Origin: Actinomycetota bacterium
GTDB taxonomy: Bacteria; Actinomycetota; Actinomycetes; Streptosporangiales; Streptosporangiaceae
Length of the DNA: 37,844 nucleotides
Assembly (NCBI GenBank): GCA_019240215.1
Contig: JAFAYQ010000029.1
Location: forward strand, 1 to 37,844
Reading direction: 5' to 3'
Each line of letters opens with the position of its first letter. The first letter of the stretch is position 1. The notes below the pieces were generated by a model that saw nothing but the letters and a program-made list of their open reading frames with translations, was not told the DNA's origin and did not search any database. Both the position numbers and the translations under genes were made by a program. Shown in pieces: positions 7,735 through 15,143 of this stretch.

Positions 7735-8571
7735 TCAGGCGTTAACGCCGTGGTCGCGGAGTATTTCGTTCAGTGTGGACTTGTCGTGGCGGTCGCCCTC
7801 GGTCAGCCGCCGCAGCACCAGCACGCAGGGCAGGCCGAACTCGCCGCCCGCGAACTTGCGGGTGCGGGTGCCGCTGACGCAGACCGACCACGGCGGTGCC
7901 TCGCCCCGGGGCAGCTCCTCGCCGGTCTCGGCGTCGATCACGTGCATGCTGGCGCTCAGGATCGTGCCCGCGCCGAGCATGGCGCCCTCGCCGACCCGGG
8001 CCCCTTCCACCACCATGCTGCGGGAGCCGATGAAGGCGTTGTCCCCCACCACCACCGGCACCGCGTTCGGCGGCTCGAGCACCCCGCCGATGCCGACGCC
8101 CCCGGACAGGTGCACGTTCTTGCCGATCTGGGCGCAGGAACCGACGGTGGCCCAGGTGTCCACCATCGTGCCCTCGTCCACGTAGGCGCCGATGTTGACG
8201 AACGACGGCATCAGTACCACCCCGGGCCCGATGTAGGCACCCCAGCGGGCGATCGCGCCCGGCACCACCCGGACCCCGTCCAGCCGGGTCTTGAGCGGCA
8301 CCCGGTCCTGGTAGCGGAACTCGCCGACCTCGGAGCGGGTCATCGGCAGCAGCCGGAACGCCAGCAGGATGGCCCGCTTGGCCCGCTCGTCGACGGTGAC
8401 CTCACCGGCGCCCGGACCGACCTGGGCGACCCGGGCCTCGCCGGCGTCGATCTGGTCGATGGCGGCGGTCACTTCGGCCCGGGCGGACGTGTCGTCCGGC
8501 GTGAGCCGGGACCGGAACTCCCACAGCTCGTCGATACGGGCGGACAGCGGCGAGGCGGATGCGTCGTTCAT
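7735..8571 (-). CDS. dapD: 2,3,4,5-tetrahydropyridine-2,6-dicarboxylate N-succinyltransferase
   Basis: A 278-residue left-handed beta-helix acyltransferase that succinylates tetrahydrodipicolinate with succinyl-CoA in the diaminopimelate/lysine pathway. The hexapeptide-repeat core is obvious (ARWGAYIGPGVVLMPSFVNI, then GAYVDEGTMVDTWATVGSCA and IGKNVHLSGGVGIGGVLEP). The C-terminal region SGTRTRKF is also typical. Length and core match the shorter proteobacterial type rather than the approximately 320-residue form usual in actinobacteria. The ATG at 8571 follows TAAGCT with 8 nt between, suggesting a very short leader. The transaminase acting on its product (dapC) is at 10007. Confidence 0.93.
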   Translation of the reverse strand: MNDASASPLSARIDELWEFRSRLTPDDTSARAEVTAAIDQIDAGEARVAQVGPGAGEVTVDERAKRAILLAFRLLPMTRSEVGEFRYQDRVPLKTRLDGVRVVPGAIARWGAYIGPGVVLMPSFVNIGAYVDEGTMVDTWATVGSCAQIGKNVHLSGGVGIGGVLEPPNAVPVVVGDNAFIGSRSMVVEGARVGEGAMLGAGTILSASMHVIDAETGEELPRGEAPPWSVCVSGTRTRKFAGGEFGLPCVLVLRRLTEGDRHDKSTLNEILRDHGVNA

Positions 8572-8707
8572 GGCCCCGGAGCTTAGTCGGCCGGCCGCCA
8601 GCTACGCCCGCCCGGCGCGTTGGCGACCAGCCCGAGCCGGACAAAACACGCAGATGGGTCCGCCGCATCGCCCACAGGACCGCCGGTCCGCCGGTACCTT
8701 CGGTGGT

Positions 8708-9607
8708 GTGCCGAGGAGCGGTGGGCCGAGGAGACGAGCGCGGCGGCGTGGATTCGCCATCTTCATGACGTGCGTCGTCGTGCTGCTCGGGGTCGGCGTC
8801 TACTTCGCCTGGTCGGCCTACCAGCACACCTCGAGCCTGCTGATCAGCGCCGGCTGTCAGGCCGGGAGCGGCACCAACGCGGTCTCGCTCGACCCGCAGC
8901 AGGCCAGCATCGCGGCCACCATCGCCGGGGTCGCGGCCGCTGAGCGGCTGCCCGCCCACGCGGTGACGATCGCCTACGCGACCGCCATGCAGGAATCGAA
9001 GATGCACAACCTGGACTACGGCGACCGCGATTCGGTCGGGGTCTTCCAGCAGCGCCCGTCCGAGGGCTGGGGCACCGCCAGCCAGCTCAAGGACCCGGTG
9101 TACGCCACCGCCGCGTTCTTCGGCGCGCTGACCAAGGTGCACGGCTGGCAGGAACTGCCGGTCGACCAGGCCGCCCAGGACGTCCAGCACAGCGCCGACG
9201 GCTCCGCCTACTCCCAGTACGACCTGATGGCGCGGGCGATGGCGATCGCGTTCACCGGCCAGGCCGAGCACGCCGTGTACTGCTGGCCCGGCCCCGGGCC
9301 CGCCCCGGCCCGGAACCTCACCGCCGCCCGGTCGGCCCTGGCCGAGGCGTTCGGCACCGCCGAGACCGGTCATCCAGTGACCGGGATCGTGACGTCGGGC
9401 ACGGCCAAAGCCCCGGCGGTGGCCGTGCGGGTGGAGCCGCAGCAAGCCTGGGCGGTAGCCTCATGGCTCGTAACCCACGCGCAGGCCTACGGCATCAGCG
9501 ACGTGCGTTACAACGGCTATCAATGGACCGAGCCGAACGCCAGCCGGGGCTGGCAACCGGCGACCGGCTCGGCCAGCACCACCAGCGGAAGTATCCTGCT
9601 CCACTGA
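8708..9607 (+). CDS. Membrane-anchored lysozyme-like (transglycosylase-fold) protein
   Basis: A 299-residue protein with a basic N-terminus (RRRARRRG) and one transmembrane helix (about residues 16-36, [17 protein letters not shown]). The outer domain has the pattern [42 protein letters not shown], seen in actinobacterial lysozyme/SLT-like domains; the glutamate of MQES is the likely catalytic acid. It probably acts on peptidoglycan outside the membrane, though enzymatic activity in this subgroup is not established to my knowledge. The GTG at 8708 is preferred because TACCTT (8695-8700) ends 7 nt before it, predicting a leaderless mRNA. Longer in-frame starts would run into the divergent dapD gene. 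Confidence 0.75.
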   Translation: MPRSGGPRRRARRRGFAIFMTCVVVLLGVGVYFAWSAYQHTSSLLISAGCQAGSGTNAVSLDPQQASIAATIAGVAAAERLPAHAVTIAYATAMQESKMHNLDYGDRDSVGVFQQRPSEGWGTASQLKDPVYATAAFFGALTKVHGWQELPVDQAAQDVQHSADGSAYSQYDLMARAMAIAFTGQAEHAVYCWPGPGPAPARNLTAARSALAEAFGTAETGHPVTGIVTSGTAKAPAVAVRVEPQQAWAVASWLVTHAQAYGISDVRYNGYQWTEPNASRGWQPATGSASTTSGSILLH

Positions 9608-9683
9608 GACCTGTTGGTCGCAGCAGCGAGCAGTAACAGGCCCGGGCGCGGCCCGCCGAACCCGGACGACAGAGGAGTTCCAC

Positions 9684-10010
9684 GTGACCTACGTCATCGC
9701 CCAGCCGTGCGTCGATGTGCTCGACAAGGCCTGCATCGAAGAGTGCCCGGTGGACTGCATCTACGAGGGCGAGCGGATGCTCTACATCCACCCGGACGAG
9801 TGTGTGGACTGCGGGGCGTGCGAACCGGTGTGCCCGGTCGAGGCCATCTACTACGAAGACGACGTCCCTGACCAGTGGAAGGACTACTACAAGGTCAACG
9901 TCGACTTCTTCGAGGACCTCGGCTCGCCGGGCGGCGCGTCCAAGACCGGCAAGATCGGCAAGGACCACCCGCTGGTGGCGGCGCTGCCGCCGCAGGGAGA
10001 AGCAAGCTGA
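9684..10010 (+). CDS. fdxA: 7Fe ferredoxin
   Basis: A 108-residue ferredoxin with eight cysteines (C9, C17, C21, C25, C40, C43, C46, C50). The spacing is that of the actinobacterial [3Fe-4S][4Fe-4S] type: [17 protein letters not shown] for the first half and [12 protein letters not shown] for the second. It carries low-potential electrons in the cytoplasm; its partners are not known here. The start is a GTG at 9684 with AGGAG 7 nt upstream. The stop TGA overlaps the dapC start as CTGA, a conserved fdxA-dapC pairing in actinomycetes. Confidence 0.95.
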   Translation: MTYVIAQPCVDVLDKACIEECPVDCIYEGERMLYIHPDECVDCGACEPVCPVEAIYYEDDVPDQWKDYYKVNVDFFEDLGSPGGASKTGKIGKDHPLVAALPPQGEAS

Positions 10011-11107
10011 CGCTGGCCGCACGGCTGCCCGCGTTCACCTGGGACCGGGTCGCACGGTACCGCAGGGAAGCGGAACGCCATCCGGACGGGATGGTCGACC
10101 TCTCCATCGGCGCGCCCGTCGACCCGGTGCCCCAGACGGTGCAGGCCGCCCTGGCGGCCGCCGCCAACAGCCCCGGTTACCCGCTGACGCGGGGGACGCC
10201 GGCGGTGCGCGAGGCGGCGGCCAGCTGGCTGGCCCGGCGGCACGGGGTCACGATCGACCCCGGCACAGTGCTGCCGGTGATCGGGACCAAGGAGTTCATC
10301 GCCTGGCTGCCGACCATGCTCGGCCTCGGCCCCGGTGACACCGTGGTCTACCCGGCGCTGGCCTACCCGACCTACGACGCCGGCATCCGGCTGGCGGGCG
10401 CCACCGGGCAGGCAACCGACGCCACCGTGGCCCTCGGCCCGCAGCCGGTCAAGCTGGCCTGGGTCAACTCCCCGTCCAACCCGACCGGCCGGGTGCTGCC
10501 GCCCGAGCACCTGGCCAAGATGGTCAGCTGGGCCCGCGAGCGCGGCACGCTGCTGGCCTCCGACGAGTGCTACATCGAGCAGGGCTGGGAGGCCACCCCG
10601 CGCTCGGTGCTGCACCCCGACGTGTCCGGCGGGACCCCCGACGGCCTGCTGGCCGTCCACTCGCTGTCCAAACGGTCGAACATGGCCGGCTACCGGGCGG
10701 GCTTCGTCACCGGTGACCCGGGCGTGCTCGCCGACCTGCACGAGATCAGCCGCCACGCCGGCCTGATCGTTCCCGGCCCCATCCAGGCCGCGCTGGTGGC
10801 CGCTCTCGACGACGACCAGGCCGCCGACGACCAGCGCGAGCGGTACCAGGCGCGCCGGGCGGTGCTCTGGCCCGCGGTCGAAGGAGCCGGCTGGGTGGTC
10901 GAGCACTCCGAGGCCGGCCTGTACCTGTGGGCCCGGCGGCCCGGGGCCGACGGCTGGGAGTCGGCCCGGCGGCTGTCCGAGATCGGCATCCTCGCCTCAC
11001 CCGGTGAGCTCTACGGGGCCGCGGGCGTGCCGTTCATCCGGATGGCGCTGACCGCGACCGACGAGCGGATCGCCGCCGCCGCCGCCCGGCTCGCGACCCT
11101 GGCGTAG
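10007..11107 (+). CDS. dapC: Succinyldiaminopimelate transaminase
   Basis: A 366-residue fold-type I PLP aminotransferase. [15 protein letters not shown] carries the PLP lysine K222; NSPSNPTG and the SDECY motif after it are standard, and the N-terminus (LPAFTWDRV, then [17 protein letters not shown]) is characteristic of actinobacterial DapC. It transfers an amino group to N-succinyl-2-amino-6-ketopimelate, the product of DapD. No ATG, GTG or TTG lies near the expected N-terminus. A CTG at 10007, preceded by GGGAGAA at normal spacing and overlapping the fdxA stop, gives a start (TLAARLPAF) that matches homologue length, so CTG initiation is inferred. The large hairpin at 11118 follows the stop. 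Confidence 0.9.
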   Translation: MTLAARLPAFTWDRVARYRREAERHPDGMVDLSIGAPVDPVPQTVQAALAAAANSPGYPLTRGTPAVREAAASWLARRHGVTIDPGTVLPVIGTKEFIAWLPTMLGLGPGDTVVYPALAYPTYDAGIRLAGATGQATDATVALGPQPVKLAWVNSPSNPTGRVLPPEHLAKMVSWARERGTLLASDECYIEQGWEATPRSVLHPDVSGGTPDGLLAVHSLSKRSNMAGYRAGFVTGDPGVLADLHEISRHAGLIVPGPIQAALVAALDDDQAADDQRERYQARRAVLWPAVEGAGWVVEHSEAGLYLWARRPGADGWESARRLSEIGILASPGELYGAAGVPFIRMALTATDERIAAAAARLATLA

Positions 11108-11117
11108 GGACAGCAAA

Positions 11118-11176
11118 GGCTCCCTGGCCCGCGGGAAGACCTGGGAGGAAACATTCCCGCGATGGGCCAGGGAGCC
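11118..11176. terminator. Long two-part hairpin after dapC and the first exported-protein gene
   Basis: GGCTCCCTGGCCC (11118-11130) pairs with 11164-11176 without mismatch. Directly inside, GCGGGAA (11131-11137) pairs with TTCCCGC (11154-11160), leaving only a 3-nt bulge. It lies between convergent genes and can terminate both. Its layout closely matches the hairpin at 12084. Confidence 0.75.
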
Positions 11177-11225
11177 TGGTCAGACACCGGGTGACGGTCC
11201 GCGCTGGACCGCCACACCCGTCAGG

Positions 11226-11957
11226 TCAGGGGGAAACCGGCATCGTCGTGTTGCCGTGGTCCACCGGGCTGCCCTGGAGGCCCCACTGCTGGTTGTCGTC
11301 GGTGGTGCCGTTGGAGTACTGCTGCTGCGGCATGGTCTCCAGCTGCGGCCGCGGCATGTCGGTCGGGCTGCCGGCCGGGTAGGTCAGCACCTCGGGGTTG
11401 GAGAAGTTCGCGTCGGCCCCGCTGATCAGCGGCGCGTCGTAGCCGAAGACGCTGCGGTGGTCGCGGGTGGCGTCGTTGTAGTTGACCGCCCACAGCGAGC
11501 TGGAGGTCCGGCCACACCACTGGAGGCCGACCTTGCCGCCGGCGGTGGCGGCCTGGCCCGGCGTCGTGGACAGGCAGAAGTTGCTGTTCACGCCGTACGG
11601 CGAGTACTCGATCTCGACGACCGGGTCGTTGCCGTAGGTGTGCGCGAACTGCGGGCTGACCAGCTTGTAGGTGTTGTAGAACCCGCTGACCGAGTCTTCG
11701 ACGTTGAACGTGAAGTCCTCAGCCGGATCCGTGTTGGACGACTGGAACAGGATGGCCGGCTGGCCGGCGGCAGCGCGACCGTGATACACGTCGGCGACGT
11801 CCTTGGGCCCGAACTTCTGCGAGAACAGCTGGGCGCAGGTGTAGCCGGTGCAGGACGGGGTGGCGGCGCTGGCCGTGAGCGTGCCCGCCAGGCCCAGGCC
11901 ACCGCCGACGAGAGCGAACGCCGCCGCCCCGGTCGCGATTTTTGCCTTGATAGACAT
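11226..11957 (-). CDS. Exported protein, tandem paralogue 1, unknown function
   Basis: A 243-residue protein with a Sec signal peptide (SIKAKIATGAAAFALVGGG, then LGLAGTLTASA cut before ATPSC near residue 32). The mature part has four cysteines (two near the N-terminus, then the NSNFC and QWCG positions) and two regions shared with its neighbour: FSQKFGP, and EYSPYGVNSNFC followed by GLQWCGRTSSSLWAV. The latter recalls extracellular beta-rich carbohydrate- or surface-binding domains, but I cannot name a family. The C-terminal TYPAGSPTDMP is also shared. The ATG at 11957 has GAGGAGA upstream. It lies downstream of the paralogue with its own palindromic leader and its own terminator. Confidence 0.8.
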   Translation of the reverse strand: MSIKAKIATGAAAFALVGGGLGLAGTLTASAATPSCTGYTCAQLFSQKFGPKDVADVYHGRAAAGQPAILFQSSNTDPAEDFTFNVEDSVSGFYNTYKLVSPQFAHTYGNDPVVEIEYSPYGVNSNFCLSTTPGQAATAGGKVGLQWCGRTSSSLWAVNYNDATRDHRSVFGYDAPLISGADANFSNPEVLTYPAGSPTDMPRPQLETMPQQQYSNGTTDDNQQWGLQGSPVDHGNTTMPVSP

Positions 11958-12035
11958 TTCTTCTCCTCGGAAAGTTCCCAGTCAAGCTGACGGAGGCTGG
12001 GGCGGGAAACCGGTCTCCCGGCTGTCGCCAGCGGT
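11958..12035 (-). promoter_or_regulatory. Palindromic leader of exported protein 1
   Basis: A dyad GGGAAACC/GGTCTCCC (12004-12019) lies 47-62 nt upstream of the start codon. Beside it, CCCAG...CTGGG can form a second hairpin. The same two elements at the same distances precede the paralogue at 12963, while the sequence between them has drifted, which points to selection on structure or protein binding. Confidence 0.5.
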
Positions 12036-12083
12036 GCGTACCGGTGACGGCAGCCCGCAGGCCGGGCCCTTATCCGAAGGGAA

Positions 12084-12132
12084 GGCCCCCTGGCCGGGGA
12101 GGGAACGTTGTTCCCGTAGCGGCCAGGGGGCC
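12084..12132 (-). terminator. Long two-part hairpin after exported protein 2
   Basis: GGCCCCCTGGCC (12084-12095) pairs with 12121-12132. Inside, GGGAAC (12101-12106) pairs with GTTCCC (12110-12115) around a 3-nt loop. On the minus strand a pyrimidine-rich tail (TTCCCTT) follows. The outer CCCTGGCC/GGCCAGGG core and the inner GGGA/TCCC core are shared with the hairpin at 11118. Confidence 0.75.
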
Positions 12133-12168
12133 CAGGAGACCTAGAGCGCTGGTCTCACAGTTCGTGCG

Positions 12169-12963
12169 TTAGGGCACGACCGGCGGAGCGTCGACCAGGC
12201 CGGCGCGGGTGCCCCACTCCTGGTTGTCGAAGATCGTGTTGTCGGAGTAGCTGCTCTCCGGCTGCACGGTCAGCTGCACCCGCGGCATGTCGGTCGGGTT
12301 GCCGGCCGGGTAGTTCATCACCAGCGGGTTGGAGAAGTTGTCGTCCGCGCCGTTGATCAGCGCGACGTCGGTGTCCACGTTAGAGAAGATGCCACCGGTG
12401 CTGCGGTAGTCGGTCGCGGTGCCCGCGCCCGGGATGGGCGTGGTGTCGGTGGTGTCGGCGGCCCACAGCGAGTTGGAGTACTTACCGCACCACTCCAGCT
12501 GCACCTTGTAGCCGGCCGACGGGGCCACGCCCGGCCAGGTCGACGCGCAGAAGTTGCTGTTCACGCCGTACGGCTCGTACTGGATCTCGTACACGTTGTC
12601 GGCGGAGTACGTGTGCGCGAAGCTGCTGCTGACCAGGGCGTAGGTGGTGTAGAAGCCACCGACGGTGCCGTAGCCCTTGATCGCCCAGTCCTCGGCCGGG
12701 TCACTGTTCGACCGCTGGAAGAGGATGACCGGCTGGCCGGCCTTGGCCTTGGCCTGGTACACGTCGAGCAGCGACGTGGGGCCGAACTTCTGCGAGAAGA
12801 TCTGGGCGCAGCCCGTGCTGGGGGTCGTGGGGCTGGCCGGCGGGGCGTAGGTCCCGCAGGGCGGCGTCGCAGCGCTGGCGGTCATGGTGCCCACCATCCC
12901 GAGGCCACCGCCAACGATGGTGAGGGTGGCAGCCCCCGCCGCGATCTTTGCCTTGACAGACAT
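12169..12963 (-). CDS. Exported protein, tandem paralogue 2, unknown function
   Basis: A 264-residue paralogue of the gene at 11226. The signal peptide (SVKAKIAAGAATLTIVGGG, then LGMVGTMTASAA) and the mature-domain landmarks are shared: FSQKFGP, DPAEDW, QYEPYGVNSNFC, EWCGKYSNSLWA, NFSNPLVMNYPAG, PTDMPRVQL. A proline/threonine insert (YAPPASPTTPSTG) near the N-terminus and a loop around residue 180 account for the extra length. The ATG at 12963 has AAGGAGA upstream. A consensus promoter at 13198-13226 predicts a 5' leader of about 230 nt, unusually long for an exported-protein gene here. The function is unknown; secretion and duplication suggest a surface or extracellular role. Confidence 0.82.
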   Translation of the reverse strand: MSVKAKIAAGAATLTIVGGGLGMVGTMTASAATPPCGTYAPPASPTTPSTGCAQIFSQKFGPTSLLDVYQAKAKAGQPVILFQRSNSDPAEDWAIKGYGTVGGFYTTYALVSSSFAHTYSADNVYEIQYEPYGVNSNFCASTWPGVAPSAGYKVQLEWCGKYSNSLWAADTTDTTPIPGAGTATDYRSTGGIFSNVDTDVALINGADDNFSNPLVMNYPAGNPTDMPRVQLTVQPESSYSDNTIFDNQEWGTRAGLVDAPPVVP

Positions 12964-13191
12964 TCAGATTCTCCTTGGATACTTTCCCAGCTGCCGGCGA
13001 CCGTTGCTGGGTGGGAGACCGGTCTCCCGGCAGCCGTCAGTCACTGCGAGTTACTGAGGGTTGCCCGGAGGCCGGTCCACTGTGCTCCTCCTGCGGGCCG
13101 CGTTTCCGCAGCCGGCAAGCCCGTATGCGATCGCCGGAGCAGATCAGCCGGCCGACGCACTGGGTGATCGGTGAATCACGGAGCGTTACGA
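12964..13191 (-). promoter_or_regulatory. Approximately 230-nt structured 5' leader of exported protein 2
   Basis: This stretch lies between the inferred transcription start (near 13191) and the ATG at 12963. It contains the perfect palindrome GGGAGACCGGTCTCCC (13013-13028), a CCCAGC...GCTGGG hairpin next to it and a CTGCGG...CCGCAG hairpin around 13091-13111. No ORF of note is present. The palindrome and its flank are conserved in the leader of the neighbouring paralogue. Whether it is an RNA regulator or an operator is unresolved. Confidence 0.5.
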
Positions 13192-13197
13192 GTGATG

Positions 13198-13226
13198 ACT
13201 TTAGGGGTGGCCCCGGAGGCCGTCAA
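13198..13226 (-). promoter_or_regulatory. Consensus housekeeping-type promoter for exported protein 2
   Basis: TTGACG (13226-13221), a 17-nt spacer and TAAAGT (13203-13198) form the best vegetative promoter in the window. The first transcribed base would be near 13191. Confidence 0.75.
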
Positions 13227-13422
13227 CACGAACTCGCAATGTCTGGATTAAGCCGGGAAGGGCCGATGAGCCCGCAAATATTGGCTCTGGAGAAATGGCT
13301 TCCCGGCCCTTTGGGAAAAATTTGATAACACCGAAGTCCCGAACCATCGGACATAGAGGGGCGAATACGCCCGCTGGGCGGCCCGGAACCGTTGCCGTTT
13401 GTTGACCTAATTTCCAGGAGTC
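13227..13422. other. Gene-free stretch with a composite inverted repeat
   Basis: No gene is visible between the MerR stop and the promoter at 13226. GCCGGGAAG (13252-13260) pairs with CTTCCCGGC (13299-13307), and inside it GAGCC (13268-13272) pairs with GGCTC (13283-13287). It could terminate MerR transcription or bind a regulator. The bases around 13310-13330 are unusually AT-rich for this genome. Confidence 0.5.
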
Positions 13423-14241
13423 TCACGGCGTGGCGCGGAAGACCGGCCAGCCGATCTCGGTCCGCCAGCGGGCCTGGTCGGCGGTGTCGTAGCCGTCGAC
13501 CAGGTAGTACTCCCGGAGCGGGCCGTCCACGCTGATCGCGTGGGTGGTGACGTAGGCGCCGAGCTGGCCGTAGCTGAGGTCGAGGTCGGCGAGGGCGCCG
13601 GGATGGGTGATGACGGCCAGCTCGGCGCCCGGGACCGTCAGCGGGAACACCCGGCCGATGGCGGCGACCGGGCCGGCCACCGGGATGAACATGGTGGCCT
13701 CGCCCCGGTCCTGCTGGAACAGCTCGCTGGCGAACAGCCCGCCGCTGGGGCCGGTGATCGTCAGGTGCTGGGCGGCGACGGTCGCGTGCAGCTCGCCGAG
13801 CGCGCCCTGCCACCAGGCCAGCACGTCGGCCCGGTCCACGGTCTGGCGGATGGCGGCGGCCGGGGCCGGCGGATGAGTCCGCAGCGCGACCGGAGCCCGT
13901 CCGGCCGGCGGCTGCAGCAGGTTGCGGAGCGAGTCGACGGCCGAGTAGGTCTGGGCCAGCTGAGCCTCCAGCCGGGTCAGGTGGGCGGCGATCAGCGCGT
14001 TGCGGGCGGCCGTGTCCGGCGCCGCCAGCACCGCCTTGACGTCGGCGACCGGCATCTCGAGATCGCGCAGGCGGCGGATGACCTGGACGGTGGGGATCTG
14101 CCCGGTGGTGTAGTAGCGGTAGCCGGTGTCCGGGTTGACCTCGGCCGGCTCCAGCAGGCCGACCTGGTGGTAGTGCCGCAGGGTCTTGACGCTCAGGTGC
14201 GTCATCCGGGAAAACTCGCCCACCGTCAGTCCGGCCGTCAT
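13423..14241 (-). CDS. MerR-family regulator with GyrI-like effector domain
   Basis: A 272-residue regulator. Residues 1-75 are the MerR winged helix (LTVGEFSRMTHLSVKTLRHY, then HQVGLLEP, GYRYYTTGQ and a RRLRDLEMP recognition segment). A coiled-coil dimerisation helix follows (about 82-110). The C-terminal part, from about 130, matches GyrI/BltR-like small-molecule-binding domains (GLFASELFQQDRGEATMFIP, ITHPGALADLDLSYGQLGAYV). The ATG at 14241 is 6 nt from a candidate -10 element, so the mRNA is probably leaderless. It is divergent from the cysteinyl-tRNA-synthetase-like gene at 14298, with an 8-bp dyad between them, so it very likely controls that gene and itself. Confidence 0.9.
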   Translation of the reverse strand: MTAGLTVGEFSRMTHLSVKTLRHYHQVGLLEPAEVNPDTGYRYYTTGQIPTVQVIRRLRDLEMPVADVKAVLAAPDTAARNALIAAHLTRLEAQLAQTYSAVDSLRNLLQPPAGRAPVALRTHPPAPAAAIRQTVDRADVLAWWQGALGELHATVAAQHLTITGPSGGLFASELFQQDRGEATMFIPVAGPVAAIGRVFPLTVPGAELAVITHPGALADLDLSYGQLGAYVTTHAISVDGPLREYYLVDGYDTADQARWRTEIGWPVFRATP

Positions 14242-14253
14242 GGGCTCATCCTC

Positions 14254-14276
14254 GACCCTCCGGTAGCGGGAGGGTC
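14254..14276. promoter_or_regulatory. MerR operator in a 19-nt promoter spacer
   Basis: GACCCTCC and GGAGGGTC form a perfect 8-bp dyad around 7 nt. On the minus strand TTGACC (14278-14273) and GAGGAT (14253-14248) flank it with a 19-nt spacer, the overlong spacing used by MerR activators, and GAGGAT is 6 nt from the merR ATG. Confidence 0.65.
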
Positions 14277-14285
14277 AAGCGACCG

Positions 14286-14291
14286 TAGGGT
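14286..14291 (+). promoter_or_regulatory. -10 element of the CysS/MshC-like gene
   Basis: TAGGGT is followed by 6 nt and the GTG start at 14298, the usual actinobacterial leaderless arrangement. No good -35 is visible, which fits activation by the MerR protein bound at 14254-14276. Confidence 0.55.
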
Positions 14292-14297
14292 TGAACG

Positions 14298-15116
14298 GTG
14301 CTGACGCTCTACGACGCGACCACCCGGGGGCGGGCGACCATCCAGCCCGGGCACCGCCGTGAGCTGCGGGTGCTGGCGGTGACGCCCGGGCTGGCCGCCC
14401 CGGCCGACCCGGATCTCGGGCCGCTGCGCGCGTTCCTGCTGCCCGACCTGCTCCGGCGGACGGCCGAGCGGCGCAGCCTGGTGCCGACGGTGTGTGAGGT
14501 CGAGGGGCCGGGCGAGGCCGGGGCCGGGCCGCTGGGCGGCGAGGTGCGCACCGCCCTGAACATCCATCCGCCGGCCCGGATCGCCCCGGCCGGTGAGCCG
14601 GTCGCCCGGACGGCCGAGTACGCCGGGGGCGAGGCGCCCGCGTTCGACATCGGCACCGGCGACACCGGCGGCCTGGCCGGGCTGGACGTGATCCGCTACC
14701 ACGCGGCGCCGGTTGGCCCCATCACCTCCAGCCCCGGCGACGGGCCCCAGCGCTGGTCCGAAGTAACGGACCGGGGCCTCGACCCGCTGGCCGTCCGGCT
14801 GGCGTTCATGCGCGCCCGGTACCGGGACGGCGCCGACCTGAGCTGGGCGGCGCTGACCGAGGCGGACACGACCCTGACCGGCTGGCGCAAGTCGGTCGCG
14901 CAGTGGGCCAACTCCCCCAGCGCGGCCATGCCGGCCCGGTACGCGGACGCGATGACGGCGGCGTTCGAGGACGACCTGGACACGGTGGCCGCGCTCGCGG
15001 TCCTGCCGGTGCTGGCGGCCGACGCCGACGTCGCGCCGGGGGCCAAGTTCGAGACCTGGGCGGCGGCCGACCGGCTGCTGGGCCTGGACCTGGCCCGCGA
15101 CATCGGCCGTTACTGA
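14298..15116 (+). CDS. Degenerate cysteinyl-tRNA synthetase/MshC-like protein
   Basis: A 272-residue protein that can be aligned by eye along class I CysS and MshC. LTLYDATTRGRATIQP (2-17) matches the start of the family; residues 37-70 (ending VPTVCEVEG) occupy the HIGH and following NVTD region; FDIGTGDTGG (117-125) occupies the FDIHGGG site; GLDPLAVRLAFMRARYR (160-176) and KFETWAAADRLLGLDL (250-265) match the C-terminal helices. It is about 190 residues shorter than CysS. HIGH is DLGP (39-42), KMSKS is missing, and the zinc cysteine and histidines are gone, so aminoacylation is not expected. The start is a leaderless GTG. It is controlled by a divergent MerR regulator. A role in binding cysteine, adenylate or tRNA is conjecture. 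Confidence 0.75.
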   Translation: MLTLYDATTRGRATIQPGHRRELRVLAVTPGLAAPADPDLGPLRAFLLPDLLRRTAERRSLVPTVCEVEGPGEAGAGPLGGEVRTALNIHPPARIAPAGEPVARTAEYAGGEAPAFDIGTGDTGGLAGLDVIRYHAAPVGPITSSPGDGPQRWSEVTDRGLDPLAVRLAFMRARYRDGADLSWAALTEADTTLTGWRKSVAQWANSPSAAMPARYADAMTAAFEDDLDTVAALAVLPVLAADADVAPGAKFETWAAADRLLGLDLARDIGRY

Positions 15117-15143
15117 GCCGCGGCCGGGGCCGCTACCGGGCCT

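Noticed and set aside
12964..13191. c-di-AMP (ydaO-type) riboswitch in the leader of the exported protein
   Set aside because: CGGGAGACCGG and a CCGKCAGCT word resemble parts of that class, but the GGGGTGAAUC block and the CUAACC...GUAGGC end are missing and the order is wrong.
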